64,000 bases of DNA, taken from positions 32,302,001 to 32,366,000 of the forward strand of contig OX467082.1 in the NCBI GenBank assembly GCA_950106755.1. The letters are read 5' to 3'. The position numbers and the translations under genes are program-made. Origin of the DNA: Climacium dendroides. Its lineage: Eukaryota > Streptophyta > Bryopsida > Hypnales > Climaciaceae. Positions 38,716-52,100 of the stretch are shown here, one piece after another. How positions within the stretch are numbered: the stretch's first letter is position 1; each line of letters opens with the position of its first letter. A model generated the notes under the pieces. That model was given only the letters and a program-made list of their open reading frames with translations. It was not told the DNA's origin and made no database searches.

Positions 38716-39836
38716 CACTATAAGAAACTAGTGTTTTATTTGATATTTAAAAAAATAGGAAGTGATGTTTAGTTTGACAAGGATGGTATTTGAGTCAATG
38801 TGACCAAAAATCCGTTTATGTAAGACAAGTAAAAAACATCCCTTGTTTTCAAAAAAACGTGCAAAATCACAACTTATTTTTAGAAAACATCACATACAAC
38901 AAGGTTTTGGAAGCACCTAATAGTATGCCATGTGGAGGGTATGTTTGAATAGAAAGTACTATAGGAGCAATTTTTTCATCCATGACATGGAGGATGATAT
39001 GGACCTAATAAAAAAGTGACGTGGCTCTTGACCTGGCACTTGATGTCAGTTTAGTTTTTAAAAATTTTAATGTTGTTTTTTGAAACATCAAATTAGATGT
39101 TTTTTAAGACATCAATTAGTGCATATCATATCTTTAAAAAATATCAATAGAAATTAATTAACTAAAATGAAATAAATAAAAACTAAAAAACTATTGAATT
39201 CAAAAAGAATTAAAGAAAACTCACCATCTACTATTTCCTTGAATTTTTTATGGTGAAATGAAGGAATTCCTTCATTAAAAGTTAGTGAGAGTGAAGGGAA
39301 AAGAGGTCATACTTATACCTATAGTTCATCCATGATGAGACAAAAGATATGAGATAATTGAATATAGGAACTTTGTCGTTGTCCATCTTGACATCATTTT
39401 AGATATATAAATGTTGTTTTAAACATCTAAATGTTGCTTTGAACATTTACATGTTGTTTTGGACATTAGGAAAAACATCACAAACATTTTATATTGAACA
39501 CAAATTTTTTTTAGATGTCCTATATAGATTGCTTCATTTCCCACCACCTCACTTGTATAAAGATTAGCTCTTTTCATCCATAGTAGCATGATGGACATCC
39601 ATTCATTTTTCTTTATTTTTTGCAAAATATGCCATGTGGTTGCCTTTGCCTTCAATTTTTCACATATGGTCAAAATTTTACTATTGATCATTATAATTTT
39701 TACAAATTTATCCATAGTCAAAATGAATCTACTTGTTGACGTGGCATCTTTCAATGATATAGAAAACATGACTTGTTTTGAAAAAACATCACCTGTTTTG
39801 TAGAAACAACACCCAAAACGTGGTTTTCTTATAGTG
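38716..39836. mobile_element. Second non-autonomous CACTA transposon, 1,121 bp, target duplication AAG
   Basis: The left end is CACTATAAGAAACTAGTGTT and the right end is the inverted complement of CACTATAAGAAAACCACGTT, with TTGT-rich continuation. It is flanked by AAG at 38713-38715 and 37 bases short of 39876 at 39837-39839. Subterminal AAACATCA/TGATGTTT motifs recur in both orientations (for example near 39060-39110 and 39420-39480). There is no coding capacity. The ends differ from those of the element at 35505, so this is a separate family. Confidence 0.9.
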
Positions 39837-39839
39837 AAG

Positions 39840-41331
39840 ACTAACTAGAATGCTTCATCCATCACTGTCAATGTTCCCTTAGAGCACCTCAACTTAGACG
39901 TTGGGCAATGCTTCCAAACTTGGGCAGTTTGTGCCATCTGAAATGGTGGATGCTCCAACCTCAGACATTGCGTCTTCACTACTTTTGGGATCCTCCAATT
40001 CGGCCTTCACAAGCTAGTAGTTTAGATAAGTCTACTTACTTACTTTTTTACTTAGGAATGTCTTAGATATCGTTATTGTAGCTATTTTGATGCAGTAATA
40101 CCCATGCATTAGAGTGAATAGTAGCAGATTAGGATGGTAGCTCCATAGTCTACAAGCATGCTATAAACTTTAAGGATCTCTAGGAGCCTAGATCTTCAAT
40201 ATGTAAATTTGTCATTCACTCAATTTTAAAATATATTAGTTATTATTCTACTATGAACAAATTATGTTATTCATATCTTAATTCAAATGTGCTTTTGAAG
40301 TAAGTCTATTCTGAGCTGAACTCGCAGCTTGGATTGTTTGGATTGTGTGTAGTGGTTGTCCTTTAGTAGTGACCACCATTGAAGTTTGGACCCTCTACTT
40401 ATTTACAAAATTGCAACAAATATGAGAATTTGATTGACAATGTTTAGCTCCTCCAACAGTTTATCTTCTATAAAGAATATTTCATGCCAACACTAGATTT
40501 GTAAGAAATCAATGTACACGTACTATGGAATTAAATATACGTGAAATCCTTTCAACTCAAAATCTACACACTCCTATTCACAATTTAAACTCAAGCGTCT
40601 TGATCTCCTTCCATACACTCCCTCACAATATAAACGCTTCCGGAATGAACACAAGTAGTACACCACTTTTAGTGCTCCAATAAGGCATTTGAATTGTTGG
40701 AGGCAACACATCTTCTTTGGAGCTGACTTGATCCATCCTTAGGTTTATGGATGACGTCGTTGGCTTAGAGATCCATTTGTACCTTTGTTGCATATTAGTG
40801 TTGTATATTTCTATACCAGTACTTGTACTATTGGAGAATACAATTCTTCCGAGCTTGGCCACCTCTATGTTGTATATGCCATTGGTTGGTTACCTTTGCT
40901 GCATAATGACTTTTCTCCATGCCTTGACAACTCCAAATTGAAAAACCGTCGTATTTTTCAACAAAGTATGGAGCGTGTTTCACAAAGTCACAAAGTTATG
41001 TTGCATCCAGTCACCCCCAGTCCACAAGTTAGAGAGACCCTAAATCCTTTCGCATGTTAAGACATAAGCCTAACAGAATAAACATCAATTTTATCTTAAA
41101 TCAACATCAGTTTCTTCTAGAGACAACATTAGTTTCATCTAGAGTCAACAACAATATAAGCTTCTGGGATAAGTAAAATAGAACGGAAGTCAACAACTTA
41201 CCATGTGATGAATTACATGTTCCTTCCCAAAGGCCTTGATATACAATTTTTCCCATGCCTTGACCTTTTCCTTAAAAGTATTCCTCTGCTCTAAAGTTAA
41301 AGTGAGACCAGTGAGGTAAGGTTGTAACTTG
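39840..41331. other. Intergenic DNA, no recognisable gene
   Basis: AT-rich sequence with scattered short frames near 40620-41060, including a Leu/Tyr-rich one without identifiable motif. It leads into the decayed coding region. Confidence 0.45.
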
Positions 41332-43736
41332 TCAAAAGCCTACTACATTTTGAGTTTGGTTATCTTGGAGGCTCCAATTGTACTCTAATTGGCAGATGTC
41401 CATCCATACTTTATCTTTTCTAGGCCAAGTGCTAGCTTGGAACAACCTGGATGCAACAACTCCATTGATGGACGGCTTTTGAGGAACACTATTGCTCTTT
41501 CCAAAGTGCTGTGGATCCACTGCAATTTCCATGTTCCCACCATGAGCGCCAACAACCGACAATGTTTTTTCCATCTGTTGGATTGCAAAGGGTTTTTTGC
41601 ACCTTATTGTGCATGTTCCACACAAACATAAAATGGTGGTGAATGATCTTCTCGCACATGGACACTTGCAGATGGAGTGTGCATATGTGCACCCTTGTAA
41701 GTGGAATTGACAAAATTGGCTTCTACCGCAAGTGTTCCTCCATATCAACTAGTTTTGCCGAGACACTACCTCCAAACAAACCACCTTTCCAAAAGTGTTT
41801 CATTCGTGCTTGGCTTGCTTGAATAGCACTTTGGCTACTTCCTTGTTGAAGCTTCGTTCACTATTGCATGCAATAGTTGTAGGAGTAAGCAACGTTGGCT
41901 CCATGTCCCAATCCATACATACATTTTATTGTCTTCATGTCCGCACTAAAGTGCCATTCGGCCACTCCACCTGAAAGTTGTCTACTCCATCTTCTTTTAA
42001 AACTTGGTCATCTTCTTGAGCTTGGATCAAGCTTGGAAAATTAGTCCTGTCAAACACCCATTTTAGAACATGGTACGATTCTTTTTGGACTTGAAAACAC
42101 CCAACCAACCAGATCTCTTGTTTGGATTGGAACAAAAAAACTTAGAGCTATCTCTTTGAATTTCTGGATCCAATGTTCTATTCATAAGCGTCAAGCTCAC
42201 TCACTTGAATTTCTTTCCTTTCATGATTTTCACCTCATCCAACTTTATAATGAATATGAGGGGTTTACCACAAAGCTTTGGAATATATGTACAATTGCAA
42301 CTCGGTCAATGGTATTGATACTAAAGCAAATGGTGGATCTAGTGACCGCCATCTCGAAGACTCTACAAGAAATGGACCAAACAAAATGGTATAGAAGATT
42401 TCCAAACATACCTTTTTCTATGATTTGGTAGAACAAAATCATGCTTCTCTGGATGGCCTCGAGGTCCACAAAGAGTGAGTTTTTGTCATCCAATTGCACC
42501 TCTTTGATTAGAACGGCTTTGCCTTTTGACCTTGCTAGAGGCTCCAAAGTAAATCTACCTTTAATGTGGCAATACTCTTTGATAAATTGTAGGAGGTTGG
42601 CATTGAGCTCCCTTCATAGTAGGGCAACCTATATGTTTCAGTAAGAAGTCCACTTCACTTAGTGAAATTGTTGAAGGATATACATTACAAAATACATCTC
42701 TAGGGCAAGACACAAACAAAGTTTCATACACCCTTTCTTGCTTTATGTGATTTGGGCAACAAGTTAGCTGTCAATATTAGATCCAACAATTTCATCCGCC
42801 TTTTCATGGTCTTGAATACCAAGCCATATGCCTCTTGTAGAATACTAGCCATGTCACATGCTGCCAACATTGAATCTGTTCCAATCTTAGCTCCAATTTT
42901 CTTCAAGACAATGTTGGCAATGTTGGTTCCAACTAAATGCATCCTTGGTTCCTCCACCAATGCTAAAGCTTCTCGTTTTGATAAAATTTTCACCAATGCA
43001 ACCGCAATTTTCCTTTGGGTCATGTCACTTCCCCATAGTCTCTTTTGCCCTCTAGAAGCCTTGTTCAATTTGTGAATGGAGTCAACAGCTTGTAGTTGTA
43101 GCATTGATCTTAGTTGTTTTCTCCTATTCTTGGCTTGTCCTCAATCTTGAGTTAGGTCATCCAAACCTCTCAAATGATAACTATGGAGTCGCAAGCCAAG
43201 CAAACCCTCCTGTAGTATAGACAATCTGGATTCTATAGTCATCAATTTTTTTTACAATGTGTTATCTCTACCTCCAATTCATTTACTTTGCCTACACTTG
43301 AAGCTTCCATTAGTGTTTTCACTAGTTCCTCTAACTCCTCATTATAATTCCCAAATCCAACAACTTTCTCCCTTAATTCTCCACATTGCCTTTCTAGCTC
43401 CCTATCCTTTTCAATAACAGTTTGATGTTGTAAACATTGTCCACAAATTGTTTCTAGAGCTAAACAGAGTTGACCTTTGGCCTCCTGCAATTGTGCATGA
43501 AGTATTGAAATTGTGTTATTTAGAAGGTCCATCTAGACCTGATAGTTCCAAACTGTTTCCTTCAATGCCACATTTGCCCCTTCTAAACTACTACCAAAAT
43601 TGGCAAGCCTTTTACAAAATCCTAGCAACCTTTCTTCTCCTTGGTAGATGAATTCAAGCCATTGTTTGATTGTTCTAAAAGTTGGAGGGACTCTTGTATG
43701 AGGATCTCGAGGGTAAATTTTTCCATCTACCCACAA
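41332..43736 (-). pseudogene. Decayed coding region with coiled-coil segment, unidentified
   Basis: Reading down the minus strand, protein-like fragments appear in changing frames: WVDGKIYPRDPHTRVPPTF (43736 down), a Glu/Leu-rich coiled coil with KDRELERQCGELREKVVG (43532-43242, same frame after one TAG), VEEPRMHLVGTNIANIVLKK (43104-42724), KAVLIKEVQLDDKNSLFVD (42547-42245), VFDRTNFPSLIQAQEDDQV (42135-41935) and MEIAVDPQHFGKSNSVPQK (41748-41332). The order, shared strand and composition suggest one old gene broken by stops and shifts, though some breaks may be introns. I do not recognise the family. An unidentified transposon or lineage-specific gene is possible. Confidence 0.4.
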
Positions 43737-45539
43737 ATCAATATTGGTGGCACCTCAAGATCTGTAGGCACAAAACTCAGATCTTGGGACCTGCTTATGT
43801 AGAGGACGACCCTTCTTTATCAACGCAGAAAATTGTGGAGCAAGAAACACATTCAGAGTATATGGGTCTGCAACCTCCACCCTATTCGTAATCTCAATTT
43901 AAGCCATTACCAATTTTTGGAATTGAAGTAATACACTTCTCTCTCATACTAAGAGACATGAAAAAAACTGCCTCTTTGAATTTGACAAATTTGAGATTAC
44001 ATGAAATAGTAAAGTCTTGGGTCTGGAATCCAAGCAGTTGAATCTGAAACTGAAACCCATGTGGTAGTGCCAACTTTGATGCTAGCAAAGACTTGGCACA
44101 TAAACCAAGAAGAGGACGTTAACAAACTTTGGTCTCACGTCGCCCTGATTCATCCAAGATCATCTTCTCAGTTGATTTGTCATCTACAAAAATGAATATT
44201 CTATGGATGAAACCTCCACTAAAATAATGGAAAATACTCGTAGTCTCTAAATGGTACTTGGACAAAATGGGTACATGATTCCAACTTCACTTGGAGTCAT
44301 GACAACTTTTGAACATACCCCGTCAATGACTACCTATTTTTTTATTCAGAAAAAGTGCAATGCACTCATCAAAAAACTTTTGTCCTTCCTTGCCCTCCAT
44401 TTTTTTAATGCGGGTCCTCCATTATTTAAAGAGGTTTTAATCTTTGTATTGGTGCTAGCACATCATTCACCGGAGCCAACTATGATTCTAGTGCTTATTT
44501 TCTGGGGTCTCCAAGACGCAGGAAGTGACTTGGACGCTCTGGTGAAGGCACCAATTTTAACCGATGGCTCTACTTTTGTCTCCATTGCGAATTTTTTATG
44601 TTTCCTCCAAATTTTTTTTTATTGATTTTTTGTATCCAACATCCAATAGTAGTAGTGCATTTCTAGCTTTGGAGATAGTAAATGGAACTCTTATGCACCC
44701 CTTTGGAGGGCCCAAATTTTTTGTAATGTCAAAAAAAAAAGTTTTATTAATTCAATTTTTTATTTAAAACATTCATAACTTTCACACCGTAGGTCCAAAT
44801 GTCATGAAACTAGCACAAATAGAAGCCTTTTTATACAAAGGAATACAAGGGCTTATTGGGTGGTGTTTGGACATGCAACATTAAAGTTATGTTTTTTCCA
44901 AAATAAAAGATAATTCACTTCAATTTTGGAATTCATAAATACTTTGAAATTCAATAACTTATAATGTATGTGTTGTAGATGATGTGAATCAAATTTGAAG
45001 TCATTTGGCCACATAGATTGCAAGATAATAATGTTTTAGTGTTGAAGAAGGATGCTGAAATTTTCCTAACAATACATTTGGAGGTGAAATTCAATTTCTA
45101 ATCCTATTCAAATAAAAAAACTTTAAACTATAAAGTGATTCAAGACCATCATACAAATACATTGGTGTAAGTAATATCATTCAATTGATTCATTGTGTCT
45201 ACAAAATGGCTTAGAAATTTAAAAAATAGCAAGAAAAAACACATTTGAAGTTGAACCTCTTTCTACTAAAATGCTTCTTAGTCATTCATAACTTCTTGGA
45301 TGGACATGAAATTTTAGCCATGCAAACTAGACTAGTATGTGCAACTTCCCCCCCTCCTCCCAAAAAGATTATCTAAAATGGACATTTTATGAAGAAGAAA
45401 CAATCTGCCAAAGTTCATTGTAATCCAAAAATGTTGGGATTTTGAACTTTGAATTGCTCCCAAACATTCAAAAACAACTTGGATTGACATGAAAATTTTG
45501 ACGGTATCAGTGTACTGAAATCTGAACCGAGAATCAGAC
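43737..45539. other. AT-rich DNA, no recognisable gene
   Basis: Several chance frames, none with motifs. Short protein-like stretches near 43894-44088 on the minus strand might be a further upstream remnant of the decayed gene at 41332-43736. Confidence 0.4.
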
Positions 45540-47706
45540 TTGCATAAAAAACCATGGAAAATTTTACAGTCACCACCCACGCTGCTGGACATCGCCTTTC
45601 GCTGTCGGACATTCATAAACTTCCACATTCTATCTCCCATGAACGACCATCCTGAGCACAAAAATACCAACCCTAACCCACCAGTGCACTGCTATGAAAT
45701 ACGGAGTATTAAAAAAATGGACTGGGAATGCTGTGGACCGCATTCTAGGATTGCACACAGACCTTAATTTTTTCTAGAGTGTCATGGACGGTGCGAGCTC
45801 TCTCTCCAATTGCTCCTGAAGTCGACTGGACAATTAAACACCAATTCATATATCAACCCATCTCGGAATCACAACCTCGAATGAATGGAGGATTCCTATT
45901 CTGCTCGGGTTTTGACTTTGTGCGGCCAAGAACGTTGAAGTGTTCAGGAATTCGCCCACTGCTGCCTCGCAGTAGCTGCACTCAGACCAACCCACGGCAC
46001 AAAACGGGGAAGTTGCAAGAGATTGTCACCCTCTACGTGCCAGCGTCGGGCTTCTGATCTGTAGTGGTCTTGGTTTCAAGAGCACTGAGCACTTGAATGG
46101 CACACTTTCGGTGCTCCAAAATACTCCACTGTATCTAATTGGACCATGAGTTTGTCGAATTCTGCCCTACTTCGCATAGAAAGACCAATGTTTGCTTTTG
46201 TTGCCGACTGCATGAAATGATTTGGAGGACCTCGGGTCTGGGTAGTCAGAGGGCCCAAACCTAGGAAGAGAATTTCACTCATTATCCAGTAGCTCACAGG
46301 CCACCTCCACGACTCCATGCGAGTGAAAAATTGGCATCACTTCACCATAGTTTTCCAGAATTCTTGAATAAAACTCCGACAAGGAGGTTTGAGCATTTCA
46401 AGTACAAGCACAGAGTCTGACTCCCTATGGTTTGTCCGTCAGCTCTCCTGACACGAATCTCGCTCCATCACCAGGATGAATTCAAAACGAAAGAAAATGA
46501 AACAATCGCAACGTACCGTTTTCAGAGTTTCTCAGCTGATTGTTTTCAACGTGTTGACCAACTGGAGTTCCTTGATCAAATTGAATTCAAGTCAGGAATC
46601 CTCTTCTGTACACCATTCTCAACTCTCTCTCTCTCGAGTCTAGATATACTGACTATCATTGATCACAGGGTTTGATTAAAACAGACAGGTGAGTACCTAG
46701 CGTCCACTTGCAAGCTACTTTAGCAAACGGAGGACCTAATTCAAGCACTTGGAACGACTGGACCAGGGTAAATTAGCATTGGAAAGCAACTGAAGTTACA
46801 CTGGGAGCAAGTGGATCTGACGTAGTCGCCATTTCTTCCTCAAGTCCTGGAATTCTTGGTTTGGGTCAGTATTTGCAGATTTGGGCCGCCCAGTCGACAT
46901 CTGCCACTCGTGAATTCCTTTGTTGTACCCCACCTTCGATTTGGATGCCATGTTCGGGAGTAGGCATGGTCCGTTTTCACATGTGAACTGATGTGTTGTA
47001 GAAAAGGTCCAATTCTGTACTCCAGATGCCTGACTGCAGGTGGGGAGCCAGGACTGAGTTTCCAGTCTGAATTCTCAATGAAAAATACATCTCATTTACA
47101 AGACAATCGAAAAATACAAGCTAGGATGAATGGGAATCGTCCCTCCCAACCGGCAGGTCCGAAGAGAATCCAATAATAGTAACCATGCTCCAAGTGAACG
47201 CTCCGTTAGAGGCTTCGATGTGTACAGGACATACCTTATATATGATTGATGCAGCCCAAACGTGGACCACACTTCAGGCTTTCCAGATACAGAAGGTTCA
47301 AGGGGAGTGCTGGACACCACACGAGTCTCTCAGTCAACAGCTCGTAAACTTACATTGATAACACAAACTGTCTCTGAAGCATTCAACACGGAATATGAAC
47401 CATACAACATATGTCTGACTCGTTGACTTATCATGGTCATCCTTTCTATTTCGATCTGTAAATAGATTCTTCTCTCGAACTTGATTGGTTTTTTACCCTG
47501 AATTTGAAATGGCACTTATAGGTTGAGCACTTCATCCAAGAGCTCTTTACAGGTCTGGACAATCCAACCGTCTTGAACATTAAAGCCCAACTCACAGAGG
47601 TCACCACACAGTAATACAACTACGCATTGCCACAAAGTGCCTACAGTAGTCATCACCAACTTACTGGTCACTTATTGATTTCTCTTGTATTCTACCAACA
47701 AAAAGG
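45540..47706. other. Mixed-composition DNA with unassigned short frames
   Basis: Base composition becomes more gene-like than to the left. Open frames near 45779-46057 (plus) and 46076-46318 (minus) have no recognisable domains and I see no consistent splice structure. Confidence 0.4.
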
Positions 47707-48030
47707 ATGATTTCCTCAAATTCTTTTTCCTTCGAATTTCAAGTTCCTAAATCGGACACTTCACCCAGTTGCTCTTACAGCACAATTGTCTCAGAAGTTG
47801 GTTCACCTCTGGCAACAGATATGTTGGACAGTTCATGTCATCCCCAAAATAGCTTTGCATATCTTAAGTTTCTCACTGCTAAGAAATCTGAAGTAAAAAT
47901 CAATGTATACGACGTGTTCCTCGATTCCAACCAGGGAGGGAATGCTAAAATAATGGATCGCCTCAAGGATAAAGAGAAGCTTCACTTTCCATATGCCTGC
48001 GTAGACGGCTGGCAAATTCAAGCAAAGTGA
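47707..48030 (+). CDS. Unidentified small ORF, possible exon
   Basis: About 107 codons starting MISSNSFSFEFQVP and ending DGWQIQAK. The middle, FAYLKFLTAKKSEVKINVYD, is protein-like. I recognise no family. Together with the frame at 48316 it may form part of a plus-strand gene, but no linking splice sites are convincing. Confidence 0.25.
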   Translation: MISSNSFSFEFQVPKSDTSPSCSYSTIVSEVGSPLATDMLDSSCHPQNSFAYLKFLTAKKSEVKINVYDVFLDSNQGGNAKIMDRLKDKEKLHFPYACVDGWQIQAK

Positions 48031-48315
48031 GGTGACGCCTACCTAGTGCAACACTCCAAAACCTTGCACAATTTTCACACGGAGCACATATTGAATTTGA
48101 GAATGTACACCAACTCCCAAACATCAAAACTCATGTCGGTTTCAGATCCTCCGCCAAGAAAACCTTGAACCACTATAGCCTTAGCATATGATATTCAAAT
48201 CCTGCAATTATTGATGCATTGGAAATCCTCCTAGACTTACTAAGATAAGCATTTAAACATTTGTTTATTCTAATAATAGAAACTATGCAAAATGCTTGAA
48301 GTGTCGCAATAAGGT

Positions 48316-48567
48316 GTGGTTACCTTGAAAAGGTTGATCAGCCTTGAATATGTGGCCATGCTGGAGAATAGAAAGACCCTAGAGGCTCTTTACCAGAAGA
48401 AGACATTTTCTGAGGCAAGTTGTCACCAGATTGATCACGAAGCGATTTGGAGTGTTCAGAAAGCAACATGTGAACTTTTCGCACCAACTGCACATGAATC
48501 AATCAACAATTTCCGTGAGTCGATATTGAAAAGTCTCATGGTTAGAGAGGGAGACGCATTTTCTTGA
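48316..48567 (+). CDS. Unidentified small ORF, possible exon
   Basis: About 83 codons, reading LKRLISLEYVAMLENRKTLE and later HEAIWSVQKATCELFAPT. The composition is helical and protein-like. It begins with GTG after an AAG sequence that could be an acceptor, so it may be an internal or last exon. No family recognised. Confidence 0.25.
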   Translation: MVTLKRLISLEYVAMLENRKTLEALYQKKTFSEASCHQIDHEAIWSVQKATCELFAPTAHESINNFRESILKSLMVREGDAFS

Positions 48568-49128
48568 AACTTTTCTACATGGCAACGATAATAAGAAAGT
48601 ATTAATCGTAGCATGCTAGAACTAGTGACTACATGACCGCACTGCCGAGATTGTGTCAGTGAGCAAAATTGGTGCTAGCTCTTGCTAACTATTTTGTATT
48701 CAATTTATATTCATTTCCATCGATGAACTTTACTCCACAATTTTACAAGAGTAAACTAATTGTGCCTTTACCAATGGTTGAAGTGCTAAATGGGTCTGCA
48801 CCAAGCTATTACCTAAACTTATAGTGCAAGCACATAAAAGGATAGTTAACTTCTATTTACACCTTTCTATCTTGGTGTGGGTTCTGAAATATGCACGGTG
48901 GTCACCCTACTTGACATTGAAGCATATAGAGGTGTCAATGATGATCATCAAGACATTACATTCTAAATAAGTCGATGCAAGCTGATTGCCGCAGTAAAGA
49001 AAATTGCTCAAAATAGAGTGGCACGCACTTTGAATACACAGAATCTTAGGGAGTCCCTGGTAGCTAATGGACCTTAATCAATAGCACAGTTAGCCATGTA
49101 GAAAGCTACATGCTTCGTGCAGACGAGG
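48568..49128. other. Spacer 3' of the NOG1-like gene, no recognisable gene
   Basis: AT-rich sequence that may hold the 3' untranslated region of the minus-strand gene to its right. If the last NOG1-like exon continues by splicing at GATGAG|GTGGTT near 49190, the true final exon might be here, but I did not find it. Confidence 0.4.
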
Positions 49129-52100
49129 CTAAAACCGAATTATTGTGACTAATTGCAACGAAGAATCCAGCTTTCTATTGGGTTGAGAAACCACCTCATC
49201 AAGACCCTGCTCGGTTTGCACAGACACTCTTAGAGCACCAGCTGGGCCTGCCAACAGGTATGACTCCGCCTCTTCAGCGGGAACCTCTACAGGAGGCTCT
49301 TCTAGCAGGTCGGCTTTCGAGACAACATCCAGCCATGGACGATCAGGAAACAGTGATCTGATATGCCTGTAAATCGAAAGCTGCATAACAACGCAAAACG
49401 AGGAGAGAACAAAGTACCAAGTTTCAGAATTCATGACTAATAATGTGCCGCACGGCCTCAAAGAAGAGCATATGGGAAACAGTGCATGTGATGAGAAAGG
49501 AGGAGGAAAGCGTTCCAACTGCCAGCGACTTTTGAGACATAGACACGTTCATAGACAGAGACGACCACCAAAGAGACTGGAAAAGATATCACCGTCTACC
49601 CCATCCTAGCTTAATTACCACAATACAAAGGTGATGAATGTAATAGTGAACGTCGAACAGGTGGAATGCGAATGGAAACAACAAAAGAAGTACGCAAGGC
49701 TTTGTGCCCTATTCAGGAATGAAAAGTATGCCATCATTTTCCCAAGATGAGCCCACAATCCTGTACCTGGTCAGGGACCGTCGTACCACACTCGCCTGTC
49801 AAATCATGGACATAAAGAACAGCCGTTGGTAGGTGTGCTAGAGCAGCTAGGGTCAACTTCTCGATGTTGTTCCTTTCCTCTGTTGACAACACTTGGAAAG
49901 CGTCAGTCAGGAAAGCAATTCCGATGATTTAGGCAGACGAGCACATCAACAATCTGGAACTATAACGACACTGATCGCATCAAATGAGAGCCTATTGATT
50001 CCAGAAGGGAAAAGAAGGCAACAATTTCGTACCATCCGGGCGTTTCAATAAACCAGGAGTATCGGTCACCTGCGATGACAGCACCATGGCAGCACAAATA
50101 CTATTTAGTGGCAGGACTTCAAATACTATTTAGTGGTTTCGTAACAAGTGTCTGGTAACAACGCTCCCAACTACATCAAGAATATTCTATTGAGGTAAGA
50201 GGGACTAGTAAAATTACACCACAGACAAGTCTAATAATCAAAGAAAACCTGGAATCAAGAGTGAGTACCCTAGTAATCCTTCCACAAAACAAAGCCCGAA
50301 TACTACTCGCTGAAATGAACAATCCAGTACCTGATAGCGAACGGAATCTACAAAAAAATGGCCCATAGATATGCCTCTCGTGGTGAATGGATAATTACAA
50401 ACCTGCAAAACACTCAAACCACGATTAAAATTGAGCTCAATGACTATAACGAAGCATGCTAGGGAGTAAGAACGTCCAATAAAACTGCAACTATACTAAT
50501 ACAAGGAAGCACGTCACAGTACAGGAAAAATTTGTAAGAGGTCCAGCAACCCAAATGGAGAAGATCGACAAAAGGAAAAGAAAATAGGAACGGAGAATAG
50601 AATGAGAGGATTAACACATTCACTGCAAGAGGCAGTACATATATATTCCGAGCTCTAAATCTCTTTGGATTCATAACGAGATGTAAATATTAAAAAAAAC
50701 AGCGTAAGTGTTTCCAAGATGGACCTCCGGCTTTCCCGACGAAAGTATTCGTACGAGTGAGGACTTGCCGACATTAGGAGCTCCAACAAGGCAAACAGTG
50801 GGTGTGCGTGGGTGCACTACTGGCATAGCTCGTAAGACCTGGCAGCGGAATTTAGACAACTCCAACAATCATTAACGAGGAAAAAGAAGAAGTCCAATCA
50901 ACGAGGATGCATACTCAACGTGTGGTTGTGAGTCGGGTCTACTGCGAAGTATCTTTCTTATGACCTGTAAGATACACGGGGGTGTGAATCAACGAACGAG
51001 TGTACATCAGAAAATAAGATTGGCGCCAAAGAAAGGGAGACAACCTTCGCAATCTCCTTCAGTTCATCCACCGCCTTCCCATGCTTGTTAAACAGGTCTT
51101 CCAGCTTTGTAATGCCCTGTTGCACAACGATGTGAACCACAGTAAGTCACCCTGAAATCTAAATGGCATGCCAATCTTAAGAAGGATACATTTTATATAT
51201 CACGTACCAGAGCTTGTACTCAACAACAAATTCTTTCAAAAACCCACAGATATAACCCAAGCAAACTAAGCACCTTATATGGGCATTACCTCTTCTAATC
51301 GCTCCTCAGCCTCACGCTTGCTGGTTGACTGCAAAGAACAGCACAAAAGATGAGACAGCGTTCCACAAACACTCTGTCGGGAGTTCGCCACCGAACCATA
51401 GTAATCATTAGTTTAAACAAGAATGAATTGTCTTTCATTCCTTATGGCTGCATAAGCTGTACCTTAGCACAAACAGAAGCACAATTCTTTCCGTAATCAA
51501 GCAGTCTCTTGCGCAACAGGTCAACCCGTTGTAAAGTCTGGAGCAAGGAGTCAATGACACAATTGTAAGCAATTGGACACGTAACCTTGCAATTCAAAGT
51601 CCAGCAGATAAAAAGAAACGAGTACAGAGTAGGTGAAGTCATTTCAAGCTCCTGAGCACACATGAAATAGAAAATTCAAACACTATCTGCCATATTACAA
51701 CTTACATCATTTTGAACCTACCTCGTAACACCGTTTTTATTAATAATTCCAGAAAGAGATGATTGGATATTGTCTTGCATTTTTCACCAGTGAGACTAAA
51801 CTTCAGCAAGGCCAATTACCTCTTCATAAGTGCCTGGTCCAAGCGTGAGCTCAAGAAGAGACTGTTCATAAGGATGGAGCTGCTGGCACGCTGGAAAATT
51901 CTTAATGTATCCCTTCAAAGGAATTGTCAACTCCTACAAAGAAATGCAGGTCAACCAATCAACTCCGATGTCCGGTCAAAAAACTGCAATTGAGTATGTA
52001 GCAAAAAGTGAAAAGAACGACTAGAAGTTACCTTGGTTAGAGCATCCAACTGCTTGGCCCCCCGGTTCCGCTCCCGTTTGGCAGCGTTCTGTATTCCTGG

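Noticed and set aside
50875..50964. Extra NOG1-like exon reading VIRKILRSRPDSQPHVE
   Set aside because: The exons ending EIAK and starting VLRAMPVV join in phase 0 and match the family directly, so this piece is intronic.
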